Below are positions 43,891 to 56,739 of a stretch of 64,000 nucleotides of DNA, in pieces. Source of the DNA: Hypomesus transpacificus (Eukaryota > Chordata > Actinopteri > Osmeriformes > Osmeridae). Position 1 is the stretch's first letter; every line of letters begins with the position of its first letter. The DNA is taken from contig NC_061063.1 of assembly GCF_021917145.1 (NCBI RefSeq), forward strand, positions 11,134,516 through 11,198,515. The letters are read 5' to 3'. Both the position numbers and the translations under genes were made by a program. The notes under the pieces were generated by a model that searched no databases, had not been told where the DNA came from, and saw only the letters and a list, made by a program, of their open reading frames with translations.

Positions 43891-46800
43891 ATGGCGGGTG
43901 TTTGTCCTTACGGGCGCTTCACCCACGCCGTGGTGCGGGGCATCCCCGAGACCTTCGGGAGGGCGATGGAGGGCGGCGAGAGCGTGGATCTGGCCAAGGC
44001 GCAGCGGCAGTTTGGCGTGCTGACGGGGGCTCTGAGGCAGAAGATGGGGCTGCAGCTGATCGTGATCCCCCCCGACCCAGAGCTGCCGGAGAGCTGGAGG
44101 GTGGAGGACCTGGCCGTGGTGCAGGGAGACACGGCACTCATCACCAGGCCCTTCAGGCAGCAGAGACGCAGCGAGGTACACACACAAACACACACACACA
44201 GTGGGTTAAACACACATCCAAAGTGGGGTACACACATCCAGCGACACACACGCACAGACCAGGAACATGGATTCAGTTTGATCTCCCCCCCCCCCCCCCC
44301 CAACCAGGTGGAGGCGGTGAGGCGGGTGGTGTCGGAGCTGAACCTGAGCGTGGTGGAGATGGGGGCGGAGGAGGGGGGCTCTGCGGGGGCCACGCTGGAG
44401 GGCAGCGACGTGCTCTTCACCGGCAGGGAGTTCTTCGTGGGGATCTCCTCCTACACCAACCACCGCGGGGCCGAGGTGCTGGCTGACACCTTCAAGGTAG
44501 GAACCACCTCCACCCTGCATCAGGGGAGGACCCACCTCCACCCTGCACTGCATCAGGGGAGGACACACCTCCACCCTGCATCAGGGGAGGACCCACCTCC
44601 ACCCTGCATCAGGGGAGGACCCACCTCCACCCTGCACTGCATCAGGGGAGGACACACCTCCACCCTGCATCAGGGGAGGACACACCTCCACCCTGCACTG
44701 CATTAGGGGAGGACACACCTCCACCCTGCATCAGGGGAGGACACACCTCCACCCTGCACTGCATCAGGGGAGGACCCACCTCCACCCTGCATCAGGGGAG
44801 GACACACCTCCACCCTGCTCTGCATTAGGGGAGGACACACCTCCACCCTGCATCAGGGGAGGACCCACCTCCCCCCTGCATTAGGGGAGGACCCACCTCC
44901 ACACTGCATTAGGGGAGGACACACCTCCACCCTGCACTGCATCAGGGGAGGACACACCTCCACCCTGCACTGCATTAGGGGAGGACACACCTCCACCCTG
45001 CATTAGGGGAGGACACACCTCCACCCTGCACTGCATTAGGGGAGGACACACCTCCACCCTGCATCAGGGGAGGACACACCTCCACCCTGCACTGCATTAG
45101 GGGAGGACACACCTCCACCCTGCATCAGGGGAGGACACACCTCCACCCTGCATTAGGGGAGGACACACCTCCACCCTGCACTGCATTAGGGGAGGACACA
45201 CCTCCACCCTGCATCAGGGGAGGACACACCTCCACCCTGCACTGCATTAGGGGAGGACACACCTCCACCCTGCATTAAGGGAGGACACACCTCCACCCTG
45301 CACTGCATTAGGGGAGGACACACCTCCACCCTGCATTAGGGGAGGACACACCTCCACCCTGCACTGCATTAGGGGAGGACACACCTCCACCCTGCATCAG
45401 GGGAGGACACACCTCCACCCTGCATTAGGGGAGGACACACCTCCACCCTGCATTAGGGGAGGACACACCTCCACCCTGCATCAGGGGAGGACACACCTCC
45501 ACCCTGCACTGCATTAGGGGAGGACACACCTCCACCCTGCACTGCATTAGGGGAGGACACACCTCCACCCTGCATTAGGGGAAGACACACCTCCACTGCA
45601 TTAGGGGAGGACACACCTCCACCCTGCATTAGGGGAGGACACACCTCCACCCTGCACTGCATTAGGGGAGGACACACCTCCACCCTGCACTGCATTAGGG
45701 GAGGACACACCTCCACCCTGCATCAGGGGAGGACACACCTCCACCCTGCACTGCATTAGGGGAGGACACACCTCCACCCTGCATTAGGGGAGGACACACC
45801 TCCACCCTGCATTAGGGGAGGACACACCTCCACCCTGCATTAGGGGAGGACACACCTCCACCCTGCATCAGGGGAGGACAGCATGGCAGGAGACGTGTGT
45901 GTGTGAGCTTGTGTGTGTGTGTGTGTGAGCGTGTGTGAGCTTGTGTTTGTGTGTGAGTGTGTGTTGGCATTGGCACAGTTCAGATGTAGGTCGGTCGGTC
46001 GGTATGATATCCAGATGATAAGCGAGTGGAGGAGAAAGGGAAAGAGAGGAGCAGGATTCCTGTGTAAACTAATGTCGTCTGTCCGGTTACCCTTTCCAAC
46101 AACAGCCGGTCTGGGCCTGTACTTCCTGGTTTGAGGGATCATGTGACGCTAGGTGTGGCATGTAAAACACTCCAGAGGCTTGTTGTCTGTGTACTTGTGC
46201 TACAAAGTATTGTTTATGTTTTGCTTGTGGTTTGTGTAGAGAACACACGGTGACATGGTATTTCCGAGTCCACTTTAACGGCCATTGCTGCTGCTTACAT
46301 GATGACCCACTCGGACGCAGACTGTTCCTTGACTCCGTGGAACCGTGTTTAAAGCAGGCACTTCTGCACACCTGATAATCTGCTGCTCTTTTAGAACCTA
46401 GTATTTATACGTCCCTTTGGATGATTGGGTTGGATTTAGCTTATTTCTAGAGCATCTGACGGCAGAGCTAGATGTCGTAGGGTCAAATCCCCCAGTGGAT
46501 GTTGCCGTTGGATAAAAGCAAACCGCTAAATTAAACAGATTTATTATTATTATAAAAGCATGTGCTAAATTAAACAGCTTTTTAAGTGAATGAACTGTGA
46601 GTGTTTCCCACCCGGAGGTGATGGGTGTGTTAGCCGTGTGCAGAGCTGACTGCTGTCTGTGTCGTCGGCCTGCAGGACTTTGCGGTGTCGACTGTACCTG
46701 TGTGTGGAGGATCTCGCCTTAAGAACATCTGTTCGATGGGAGGACCGGACACCATCATCATCAGCAACTCTAACGGGGCCAAGAAGACCTTGCACGTGAG

Positions 46801-47680
46801 TCTGTGTGTGTAAGTGTGTGTGTGTGGGTACGCTTGTGTCTGTGTACATGTGAGTTTGTGTCTACAGATCAATGTTCCAACAGTATTTTAGCAGTTAAGT
46901 CGGAGGTAAGAGTCCAGGAACCATCTATATTTAACCAGAGCGAGAGAAAAAACAACAACAATCTCAACTCCCACTTACCCCACATCCCATCTCTGTCCTG
47001 ACACATACGAGACGGAAGCGGCCGTGGTGAACCAGGGCCAGTAAAGGCTCTGGTTACTGTGTGAAGGCCCTTTAGAGAAGCATTAGCCTGTGAGGTCAGT
47101 GTGCCCCTCGAAGGTGATTGGCTGAGGTCCATCTACACTGTCTCGGGTGCTCCTGGAGTATTATGGGATGTGCACACGGGCCCCTGCTGTCGTATGGCCT
47201 CGTGTTTGCCCTCCCTATCTTCTGTCTGTGTGTGTAATGCATGTCTGTGTGTGGGTGTAAACCTATCCGTGTGTTTGTGTGTAGATGATGGAGCAGCTGA
47301 CCGATCACCACTACGAGGTTCTGACCGTGCCAGAAGACGCCGCTGCTAACTGTGTGTACGTCCGTGGACCGTCCAAACAGGACTTCCTCCTCCACCGGCC
47401 CTCAGACGAGTGTCCCGACAGCGCCCCCGTGAGTCTGGAGGGAGAAACTGTTATATCCAACAGCTTTATCCTTAATAAATATTAAAATAAATGCTTCCAA
47501 CCTCCTTTTGGAAACAAACCTAATCCCTTGATTTGATCTTTGTGGTGGCTCTTCTTCCTCCAGGCCTTCCAGAAGCTGACTGACTACACGCTACTCCCCA
47601 CATCCTGCAGCGAAGCCTCCAAGCTGGGCGCATCGCTGTCCTCTTTCTGCCTGCTCATCAACCGGAAGCCCAACTTCTGA
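43891..47680 (+). CDS. ddah2: Dimethylarginine dimethylaminohydrolase 2
   Basis: Five exons, 43891-44175, 44308-44496, 46676-46795, 47285-47428 and 47564-47680. Each is a multiple of three; total 284 residues (human DDAH2 285). The DDAH fold hydrolyses asymmetric dimethylarginine, an inhibitor of nitric oxide synthase; activity of vertebrate DDAH2 itself is debated. Seen: GRFTHAVVRGIPETF at the N-terminus, QGDTALITRPF, FTGREFFVGISSYTNHRGAE containing the catalytic His, DFAVSTVPV, CSMGGPDT, and the C-terminal SSFCLLINRKPNF with the nucleophilic cysteine. DDAH2 rather than DDAH1 is chosen for LDLAKAQ/VDLAKAQ, GVL-G-LRQ and the clic1 neighbourhood. The ATG follows a CA-rich leader and aligns with human position one. 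Intron 2 is filled by a large minisatellite. Confidence 0.96.
44504..45885. repeat. 28/33-bp minisatellite in ddah2 intron 2
   Basis: About 1.4 kb, some 45 units of GGACACACCTCCACCCTGCA + TTAGGGGA (28 bp), alternating irregularly with a 33-bp form that repeats CTGCA. TCA/TTA and ACA/CCA variants mark sub-blocks. The array starts 8 bp after the exon 2 donor. Confidence 0.96.
46430..46560 (+). mobile_element. tRNA-derived SINE
   Basis: TTTCTAGAGCATCTGACGGC (A box part), GTAGGGTCAAATCCCCC (B box), then GTTGGATAAAAGCA and (ATT)n. In ddah2 intron 2. Confidence 0.7.
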
Positions 47681-48289
47681 CCTGTGAAACCCTGACGAGT
47701 CACTCGCTACAGCTTCCCATTTGACACACTGGGGGACTCGACGTGAACAGAAGGGTGGACATGTCTAATGGAGGGCGATCCACAGGCAGGTTCTTTAGTC
47801 GACACACCGGTGCAGCCTAGTGGTGTGTTTTAGAAGGTGCAGCCCAAAGTCGATTTATAATCATATTCCACAGGTCTTTTAAGTTCTCAACCTTTGTATT
47901 CATGGTACATGCCTTTCCAAACCCCCTTATCACAGGAAAATAACCACTTGTGTTGACTGTAGTCTAATCAACAGGAAACCCAAAGCTCTTGATAATTGTT
48001 GTCTAGGATGTCAGAATGATATCTTGTTTTTTTAACGGTCAATAAATATCCTCTGGATTCTGAGCTATTCAGCTCAATTCTAAATTTATCCTAACCACTG
48101 TTCTGCACAAAATCCTGTTGTATGACACGTCTTAGATCATTCTCCTAAGGGCTTTTATACTGACAGAACCCTCCTAAGGGCTTTAAACTGACGGGTTCAT
48201 GAAGTGTGAAAGGCACAAATCAGATGTATATGCCATTTGTCTGCTTTAGTGAAGCCTTGTATACATGTTAAAACTTTGTGAAGCAGAGG

Positions 48290-48295
48290 AATAAA
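48290..48295 (+). terminator. ddah2 polyadenylation signal candidate
   Basis: AATAAA 610 bp after the stop. An earlier AATAAA lies at about 48041. It faces the rps5 signal 57 bp away. Confidence 0.5.
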
Positions 48296-48351
48296 GTTAC
48301 GGTTGTCCTGGTGATGAAAAATGGATGAGAACCCAAATGAGTTTCTTCAAA

Positions 48352-48357
48352 TTTATT
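48352..48357 (-). terminator. rps5 polyadenylation signal
   Basis: AATAAA on the minus strand 33 bp past the rps5 stop codon, giving the very short 3' UTR typical of ribosomal protein genes. Confidence 0.75.
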
Positions 48358-48389
48358 TCGTTTTTTTTTTTAGAAAGCAACAAACATTT

Positions 48390-50450
<2,061 letters not shown>

Positions 50451-51199
50451 TCTGGGAGGGAACAGAATTGTTAGAAATGCTAGATCCAAACACCGTTAAA
50501 ATGTTATCATTCACTTTCTAAAATCTCAAGTCTTCTTCCTGACGGGTAGCCAAGCATAGCAATTGTTTGTCAAGTAGCATGTCTGTGGACGTGTTTAGTA
50601 TCGGGTAGCTCGCTGGCCATTTTATTTAGCTAGACGGATAATTGACAAGTCCAAATAATTATCTAGTTACCTATTAAGGTTAAACATACTACAGAAAGGG
50701 TTGTTAATCAGAACAAAGCGTCGTTTTGGGCTGAACGAATGCAAATTCAAGTTAACGTATGAATGCCGTGAGCAGGCACTTAGCGCTAGGCCCAAATAAA
50801 AGCCTGAATCTGTCTAACCGGGTACGCGTGTAGAATAGCTAACATTAGCATCCACTAATCAACGGCGTCTACAATTGACAAGAACCCAATTTAAGACTAA
50901 ATCAATCACCAGACATGTAAAATATCACATTAATAGTTTGGTGGAAAGGGAAATTTAAAATACGACGCATATGCAAACGTTACATTATTTAGCTTAACAT
51001 GACATGTGCTAGCCAGGCACAGACTCCCAAATACGTTCTCGTAGACGTTTAGGTTAGTTGCTTTTATAACAGACTTTGGCTGCATAAACAATATCTTTTG
51101 TCGATTCGTAACCATCTATACAACCAAACACAACATTATGCTCAACAACGAGCATTTTCACGAACATTAAATCAACAATACGATCATTTCTTCACTCAC

Positions 51200-51244
51200 T
51201 TGTGTATGCCGTTCTGCACCACACTTCTCAGAGACGGAAAAGGG
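51200..51244 (-). promoter_or_regulatory. rps5 5'TOP transcription start and leader exon
   Basis: Minus strand: a pyrimidine tract CCCTTTTCC (51244-51236) marks the likely start, followed by a ~45-nt leader ending at a donor ACACAA|GTGAGT. A terminal oligopyrimidine tract places translation under mTOR/LARP1 control, as in all vertebrate ribosomal protein mRNAs. Confidence 0.75.
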
Positions 51245-51437
51245 CCTTTTCAGGGAGCCTCATGCCGATATGCAGTGAGCCGGAAGTGTGACAGTTAAAT
51301 CCGGTTGAAAGAGATTTTGGGGAATTGTAGTTCCATCCAATTTTACGGCAATATAAACGAGAAATTTAGATATGTATACATTTGTATGCGATGTATGTAC
51401 ATTTTTATCACAAAAATGCCAAACAAATAATACAATT

Positions 51438-51454
51438 TTTATTTTTGTTTTATT
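51438..51454 (-). terminator. Candidate ppt2 polyadenylation signals
   Basis: Two overlapping AATAAA motifs on the minus strand, 1.15 kb past the ppt2 stop and about 200 bp upstream of the rps5 start, so ppt2 and rps5 are closely spaced in tandem. Confidence 0.5.
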
Positions 51455-52592
51455 GTTGCTAACTTGCCAATTGCAACTTTGTTCTTGCTTAAAACGCTAT
51501 TGAAACTGTAAAGCACATCGGTAAATTGACTGAGTCAATATGATAGGAGCACATATCAGTTAAATAATGAATAGGTATGTTAAACGTTTTCTTTAAGAAA
51601 TGCAGACATCAAACAAGGAAATCCCTTTAGCAATTCCCTAAATATACAACAATATTCCATAAATGCTCACAAAATCCAAGAAGAAGATTAAACCGTATTA
51701 AAACGCACACACATAATACTGCAAAGTTCACCATAGATACAAAGCAGGTATACAAGGTATAACATTTCCCTAAAATCTCTTAAATCCTGATGCTTATCTG
51801 CTGGTTCTAACTTAACTCTATTGTGCAATGTAACCAAGTCTTTGTACTGAGTTTACACAATCCAATTTTCCATCCAAAATGTAAAAAATAAACATGCAAA
51901 TCAGTAATACATAGACAAGAGGTTTGAACCAATGCCTGAGATATATAAAATGCAAGGAGAGGTACATTGCACACAACATACTTTGTGGACACATACATGC
52001 TAATATAGCACTGCCAATCTTTACCCTTCTTTATCTCCATACATCCCTCTTTTAAACATTCCCTTTTTAAAATTACAGTTTTCTTCCTCACTTATTCACA
52101 TCCTGTTTTTAGCACTGTCACTGTTCCTTAGCACTTTGGTTTGGAAAATAGAATGAAACACTGAGACATGTAGGGAACTTTCTAAACATATAAGGCATGA
52201 TTCCACTGAAGCGGTTCTTGGGTTCAGAAGTTCTAGAAAAAACGTTACAAACGTGATCACATCCTGACAAGACATAAAATAAACGTTTTGTTTTTTTTAA
52301 ACAGGAAAAAATTAGCTCCGGTTAAAAACACCAACGCCAGAAAACGTACAGGATGTATCTCAGGCACTGTTGTGTTGTCATGTTTTCTGAGGTAACAAAC
52401 ACACACATGGATACACATGTAAAAGTGTACGACTATGCGGTTCCAGAATGGCATGGTAAACAGAACGTGGAAACCTTTGAAAAATGTGATGAGCAATTTC
52501 ACAATTTAGTGCAAACGAGTTTCACACGCAGTGGTAACGCGATCACACCAAGGGTTAACATGTGTGTTTGTGTTTGTGTAAAGATCTCTGCT

Positions 52593-55436
52593 CTAGATGA
52601 GCCACTTGTCGATGCAGTAGTCGTAGACTGTCTGGTTGGAATGCCACATGACGTGTTCAACACCTGCCATGGAACACAGGTACAGATCTCCACGAGCGTT
52701 CAGGGTCTTCAGTCCAAACACGTCACTCAGATACACCTGCAACCACAGCAGAGTCCAACTGACAGTTCAAGAAAACATTTACATTTTTATTCATTTAGCA
52801 AACACTTCTATCCAAAGTGACGGAGTATTCATTCATTATTCAGGAAGGAGAGAATTAATTTCACTCAAAACTAAAATATCACACTGTACACATTTGGAAT
52901 GCTTCACATAACATAAGGGAGGTGCTGTAGAACTAATCTTAAACTAAAATGATCTACTTTGAACAGGTCACTTAAGGAATAAATATTCTCAATAAAGCTA
53001 ACTGGAATACATGACCTTGCTGCTGTGTAGGGTCACATGACACAGCTCGATCAAAGGTCATAACTCATACTCACATCTTGATTCTTCATTTCCACAACCG
53101 TCTCGTTTTCGTCATAGAAACCAAACTGACTGTAGAAGGCAATAACAGAGGATTATTATAAAATGAGAAAAATCTTGTCTTAATCCTTTTGTGTAGATTA
53201 TCATTCGCACATACCAGCCCAGAACAGCGACTCACAAGGGCAAGGTTGGAATGAGTCAAAAAACACCTGTCTTCCTGTTTGGAACAGGAAGTACAGCTCA
53301 CCTCGACTGCCACGGTGTGATGACACCATCGTCTGGCCCACCAATCAGGACCAGCTTCTTGATCTGCAGGAAGTTCTTCCTCCACGCTGTGGACGAGAAG
53401 AATGGGGAAGGGTGTAGTTTAGTGGTTAGAGCATTTGACAACAGATCAAGGGATCGCAGATTCAAATCCCCCTTTGGATAGAACACACACACAGTGTTAT
53501 ATGGATATGTTTGGCGTGAGATGTACTGCTAACCTGTTGAATTGGAATGTGCTCTATCTCCGTTCAACGGGGCCAGATATTCGCTGGTGTTCACATACAT
53601 GTCCTTGTGGTGAGGATCTGGGGGAGACAACAAGAATTGTGAACATTCAGGAAGTTGATCTCTCCTGTTACATGTGATCTAGGAGGTACCAAACGAGGCT
53701 TTTCTGATCCCTGATTTTCTGCTGCACTTTCTACAGCCACTATTTGTACATATTTTCATAATGCTTTGGATAAAAGTGTTTCCTGAGTATCTAACATATG
53801 ATCCTGTTTATCGAAAGTGGGGGGAACAGATTTGCCGTTTTCATAAAATGGGTGAATTTGCCCTGTGTATAATGAGACCTACGTCCCTGGCTGAATAAAT
53901 ACACTGTAATACAGAACTGAATGACTGACCGTTCCAGTAGTTGCAGATGGAGATTCGCTGCCCCACTGATGTGTAGCAGAGGTGGAACAGGTTGGACTTG
54001 ACAAACTGAGGGAAGAGGTACTTCAGGTAGTCTGTGTCTAAAAAAACACACAGAGAACGTGAAATATGGAACTGTCAGGTGAAACTTCCTGTTTGAATGC
54101 CGCTTAGGATGAAAGCGTCTGCTAAATGTTTAAAATGGAAAACGTAAATGGCGGCCAGAGCTGTCTATAAAATCGTATAAACCACATTCAGTTCCTTATT
54201 GAAGAACATATACGCTCAGATGTACTCTAACATAACTGACCTCCATACTGGCCTGCCTGCGGAGAGGACAGAGAGATGAAGGAGTGGACTTTATGGTTGG
54301 GAAGAGTGGATAGAATCCCTCTGCATATCAGCCCACCTGCGACAGAAAAAGAATGAGTCACGAATTTCAGTTCAACTGTAAGAATCCTCTCCATAGAAAT
54401 GAAACTATGTGCAGCTGCAGCACAACTACGAGTAGGAAACCACTGGGGTTTTTCTGAGAAGAAAATCTTTGGTATCTTTACTGTGAGAACTGTTCTACAA
54501 AAGGTATATGGGGAAATGTCCTTTTCTGTCTCTCACACTCATATTCACACACACACACGTATTAGCCTACCTTGAGAGTAGCATATGAAATGGACACCAT
54601 CTTCTGCGTTCTGTAATATGGGATATATGGCAGCTTTGAAGCCTTCTACCTGTGTCCACAGTGGCTGGAGGCTAGCACTGTGATCGTACAAGTCAATGAC
54701 CGATACATTAGTTCCTGGGTGAGACTGAGGGAGAGAGGGAGAGGTTGTCATCTTTAATAAAACACTGAGGGGAAAGTATAGTGATACAACAACCGTTTGT
54801 GAAATAGTTGGAATTACATAACCAAAAGTGAGTGAATTACCAGTGTAAAAAGTTATGTAGCAGATTAACCAAGTTATTCGTTAGAAAAGTCTCATAAAAT
54901 GTATGTGTGCCTCGCAAAGTAGAGCCTGCCTAGTTTGGTAACAGAAGATAGATAACCAATTGTGGGAAAAGGATTGAAGATCTAACGACCATCACGATAA
55001 GAACGTCTCGCTGCTGTCTTCAGTTTCTTTCGTTTCACAACAACATTAAAACGCTGTATCACCACTACCAGTTATATCCATTTCTATCATGTTGTACAGG
55101 ATAAGTCTTTATTGCAACGCGATAGCCTCTTGCTCTTTTGTAAACCTTAGCGTGTGCCAAGTGAACGGTCCCGTAAAAGGACATTGTGTACAGATCATTG
55201 TTAACATACAAAACCTAGTTATGACACAGAAAGTGCGCCTTCTCAATATTGCCTACACTCACCTGGTTAATAAAACGCATTAAATTGACGAATGCGCCGG
55301 GGCTGTCGAACAACCCATGCACTATCACCACCGGTTTGTATCCGATGACTGCAACCACAAGACACGCACCAAAGACCGGCCACAACAACCTGGCGGCCCC
55401 GCACCTCCGGTTTGAGATAACGGAGGTCGACTTCAT
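52593..55436 (-). CDS. ppt2: Palmitoyl-protein thioesterase 2
   Basis: Eight exons on the minus strand: 55263-55436, 54571-54724, 54241-54336, 53930-54037, 53534-53617, 53302-53386, 53075-53129 and 52593-52736. Phases agree throughout; 299 residues (human PPT2 302). It is a lysosomal alpha/beta-hydrolase that cleaves long-chain acyl thioesters, mainly palmitoyl-CoA type substrates. Seen: a signal/anchor sequence [20 protein letters not shown], the oxyanion strand [15 protein letters not shown], the nucleophile elbow [55 protein letters not shown] with the catalytic Asp, and VEHVMWHSN with the catalytic His. Four N-glycosylation motifs are present. All catalytic residues are intact. PPT2 lies in human MHC class III, fitting clic1 and ddah2 nearby. 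Confidence 0.97.
53408..53482 (+). mobile_element. tRNA-derived SINE fragment
   Basis: GGTGTAGTTTAGTGGTTAGAGCA-like A box and GCAGATTCAAATCCCCC B box, then CTTTGGATAGAAC. In ppt2 intron 5, antisense to the gene. Confidence 0.7.
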
Positions 55437-55900
55437 TTTAGACTGCCAAATTACAAAATATAATTATAGAGAATTTAAAAATAAAATATGCAATATTTTC
55501 AACTTAAAATATAGTAGCTTGAAATGCTACACGTGTTATATCGCATACATAAAAAAACATAGGTTAATTCCTTAAAAATAAATAAAATCCCTTTTTAAAT
55601 CCTGCTGATTCAGGACGCACTGCCAGTTAGAGTTCCTGGATGGACTACCTATCTAACAGCTGGCGCATTTCGCTTCTAAAGATGTCTTGGTTTGTTTGTT
55701 CCGGTTCTGGTGCGGAGACGCGTGAAGTCATTTCCTGTTTCGATGGGTTAGTGGGTTTCTTCGCAGATTTGGAACGTAGTAAACTTTATTTAATTTTCAG
55801 GAATTAAAAAGATGTGATGATGTTGCAGAAAATGTATATAATACATAAACCTCTCATCAAAAAACATTTCAGCCCAGTATTTCTTTAAGAATATTGCAAA
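55437..55900 (-). promoter_or_regulatory. ppt2 promoter interval
   Basis: Between the carnitine-acetyltransferase-like polyadenylation signal and the ppt2 ATG, only about 470 bp. The ppt2 promoter must lie here, probably in the CpG-containing part near 55660-55740. Confidence 0.5.
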
Positions 55901-55903
55901 GTA

Positions 55904-55909
55904 TTTATT
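55904..55909 (-). terminator. crat-like polyadenylation signal candidate
   Basis: AATAAA on the minus strand 830 bp after the stop codon of the carnitine acetyltransferase-like gene. Confidence 0.5.
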
Positions 55910-56739
55910 GGCAATTATGATACAAAGGTAATAACAAGAATATATTCATATGCAGAGCTGAGACAAGCTTGTGTTTTTTTTTGCCAAACTTGAGATTTGG
56001 TCCTTTACAGGGTAACTAAAGGTTTGAAAGAAACACAACACAAAATTAGGACACATTGATATGCATAAATGTAAACGCTTAACACAAGAGGCACATGACA
56101 CGACACGCCTAAGTGATTATTATCCACAACCCCAAAACAACAAATGTCTTCTCAGCAAATCTTTTACTTAACAACCCAGAGGCTGAATTGTGGTGCTGAT
56201 GTGGCTTTGTGGTACAAAGGTACCAGGACTACAAACCTACAAACACAGTTAACACACCTTAACATACCACACCGTGGCAGGCACTGAAAGTAGACTCTTT
56301 CAGGAGTACATTCACAGATGCTGTCCGACATGGGCTGAAGTACAGTCTGTTAGATATTAGCAGTGTGCGTGTATCGACTGCATAGCTAAGTGTCATGTCT
56401 CTGATTTCATCTCAAAATAGTGATCTATGGCAAACAGCAGCTCGTCATAGCAGCAGGTTAGCCAACAAAAGAGCACAGCAACCAGTTCAGATCAATCAGT
56501 TATCCAAACATTAGCACCGCAAATACAAGGCGATAACAGGCATTTCCCTTGTAACCTCTACACCAGGTCTGGCTGAGCCTCCTGTAGGTCCACGCTCCAG
56601 CCCTTATCCAGCACACACACAACGCTCTAAATCAGCTCGATAACAAGCTGAATAATATAAGTTTTTTCCCCAGCTCGTGCTGGAGTGAAGCCCCGCAAGA
56701 GAGCATGCCTCCAGCAGCAGGTTGTGATGAGGTCCTGGG

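Noticed and set aside
43779-44706. Alternative long plus-strand frames over ddah2 exons 1-2
   Set aside because: One continues through introns into the minisatellite and another is out of frame. The spliced ddah2 model explains the conservation.
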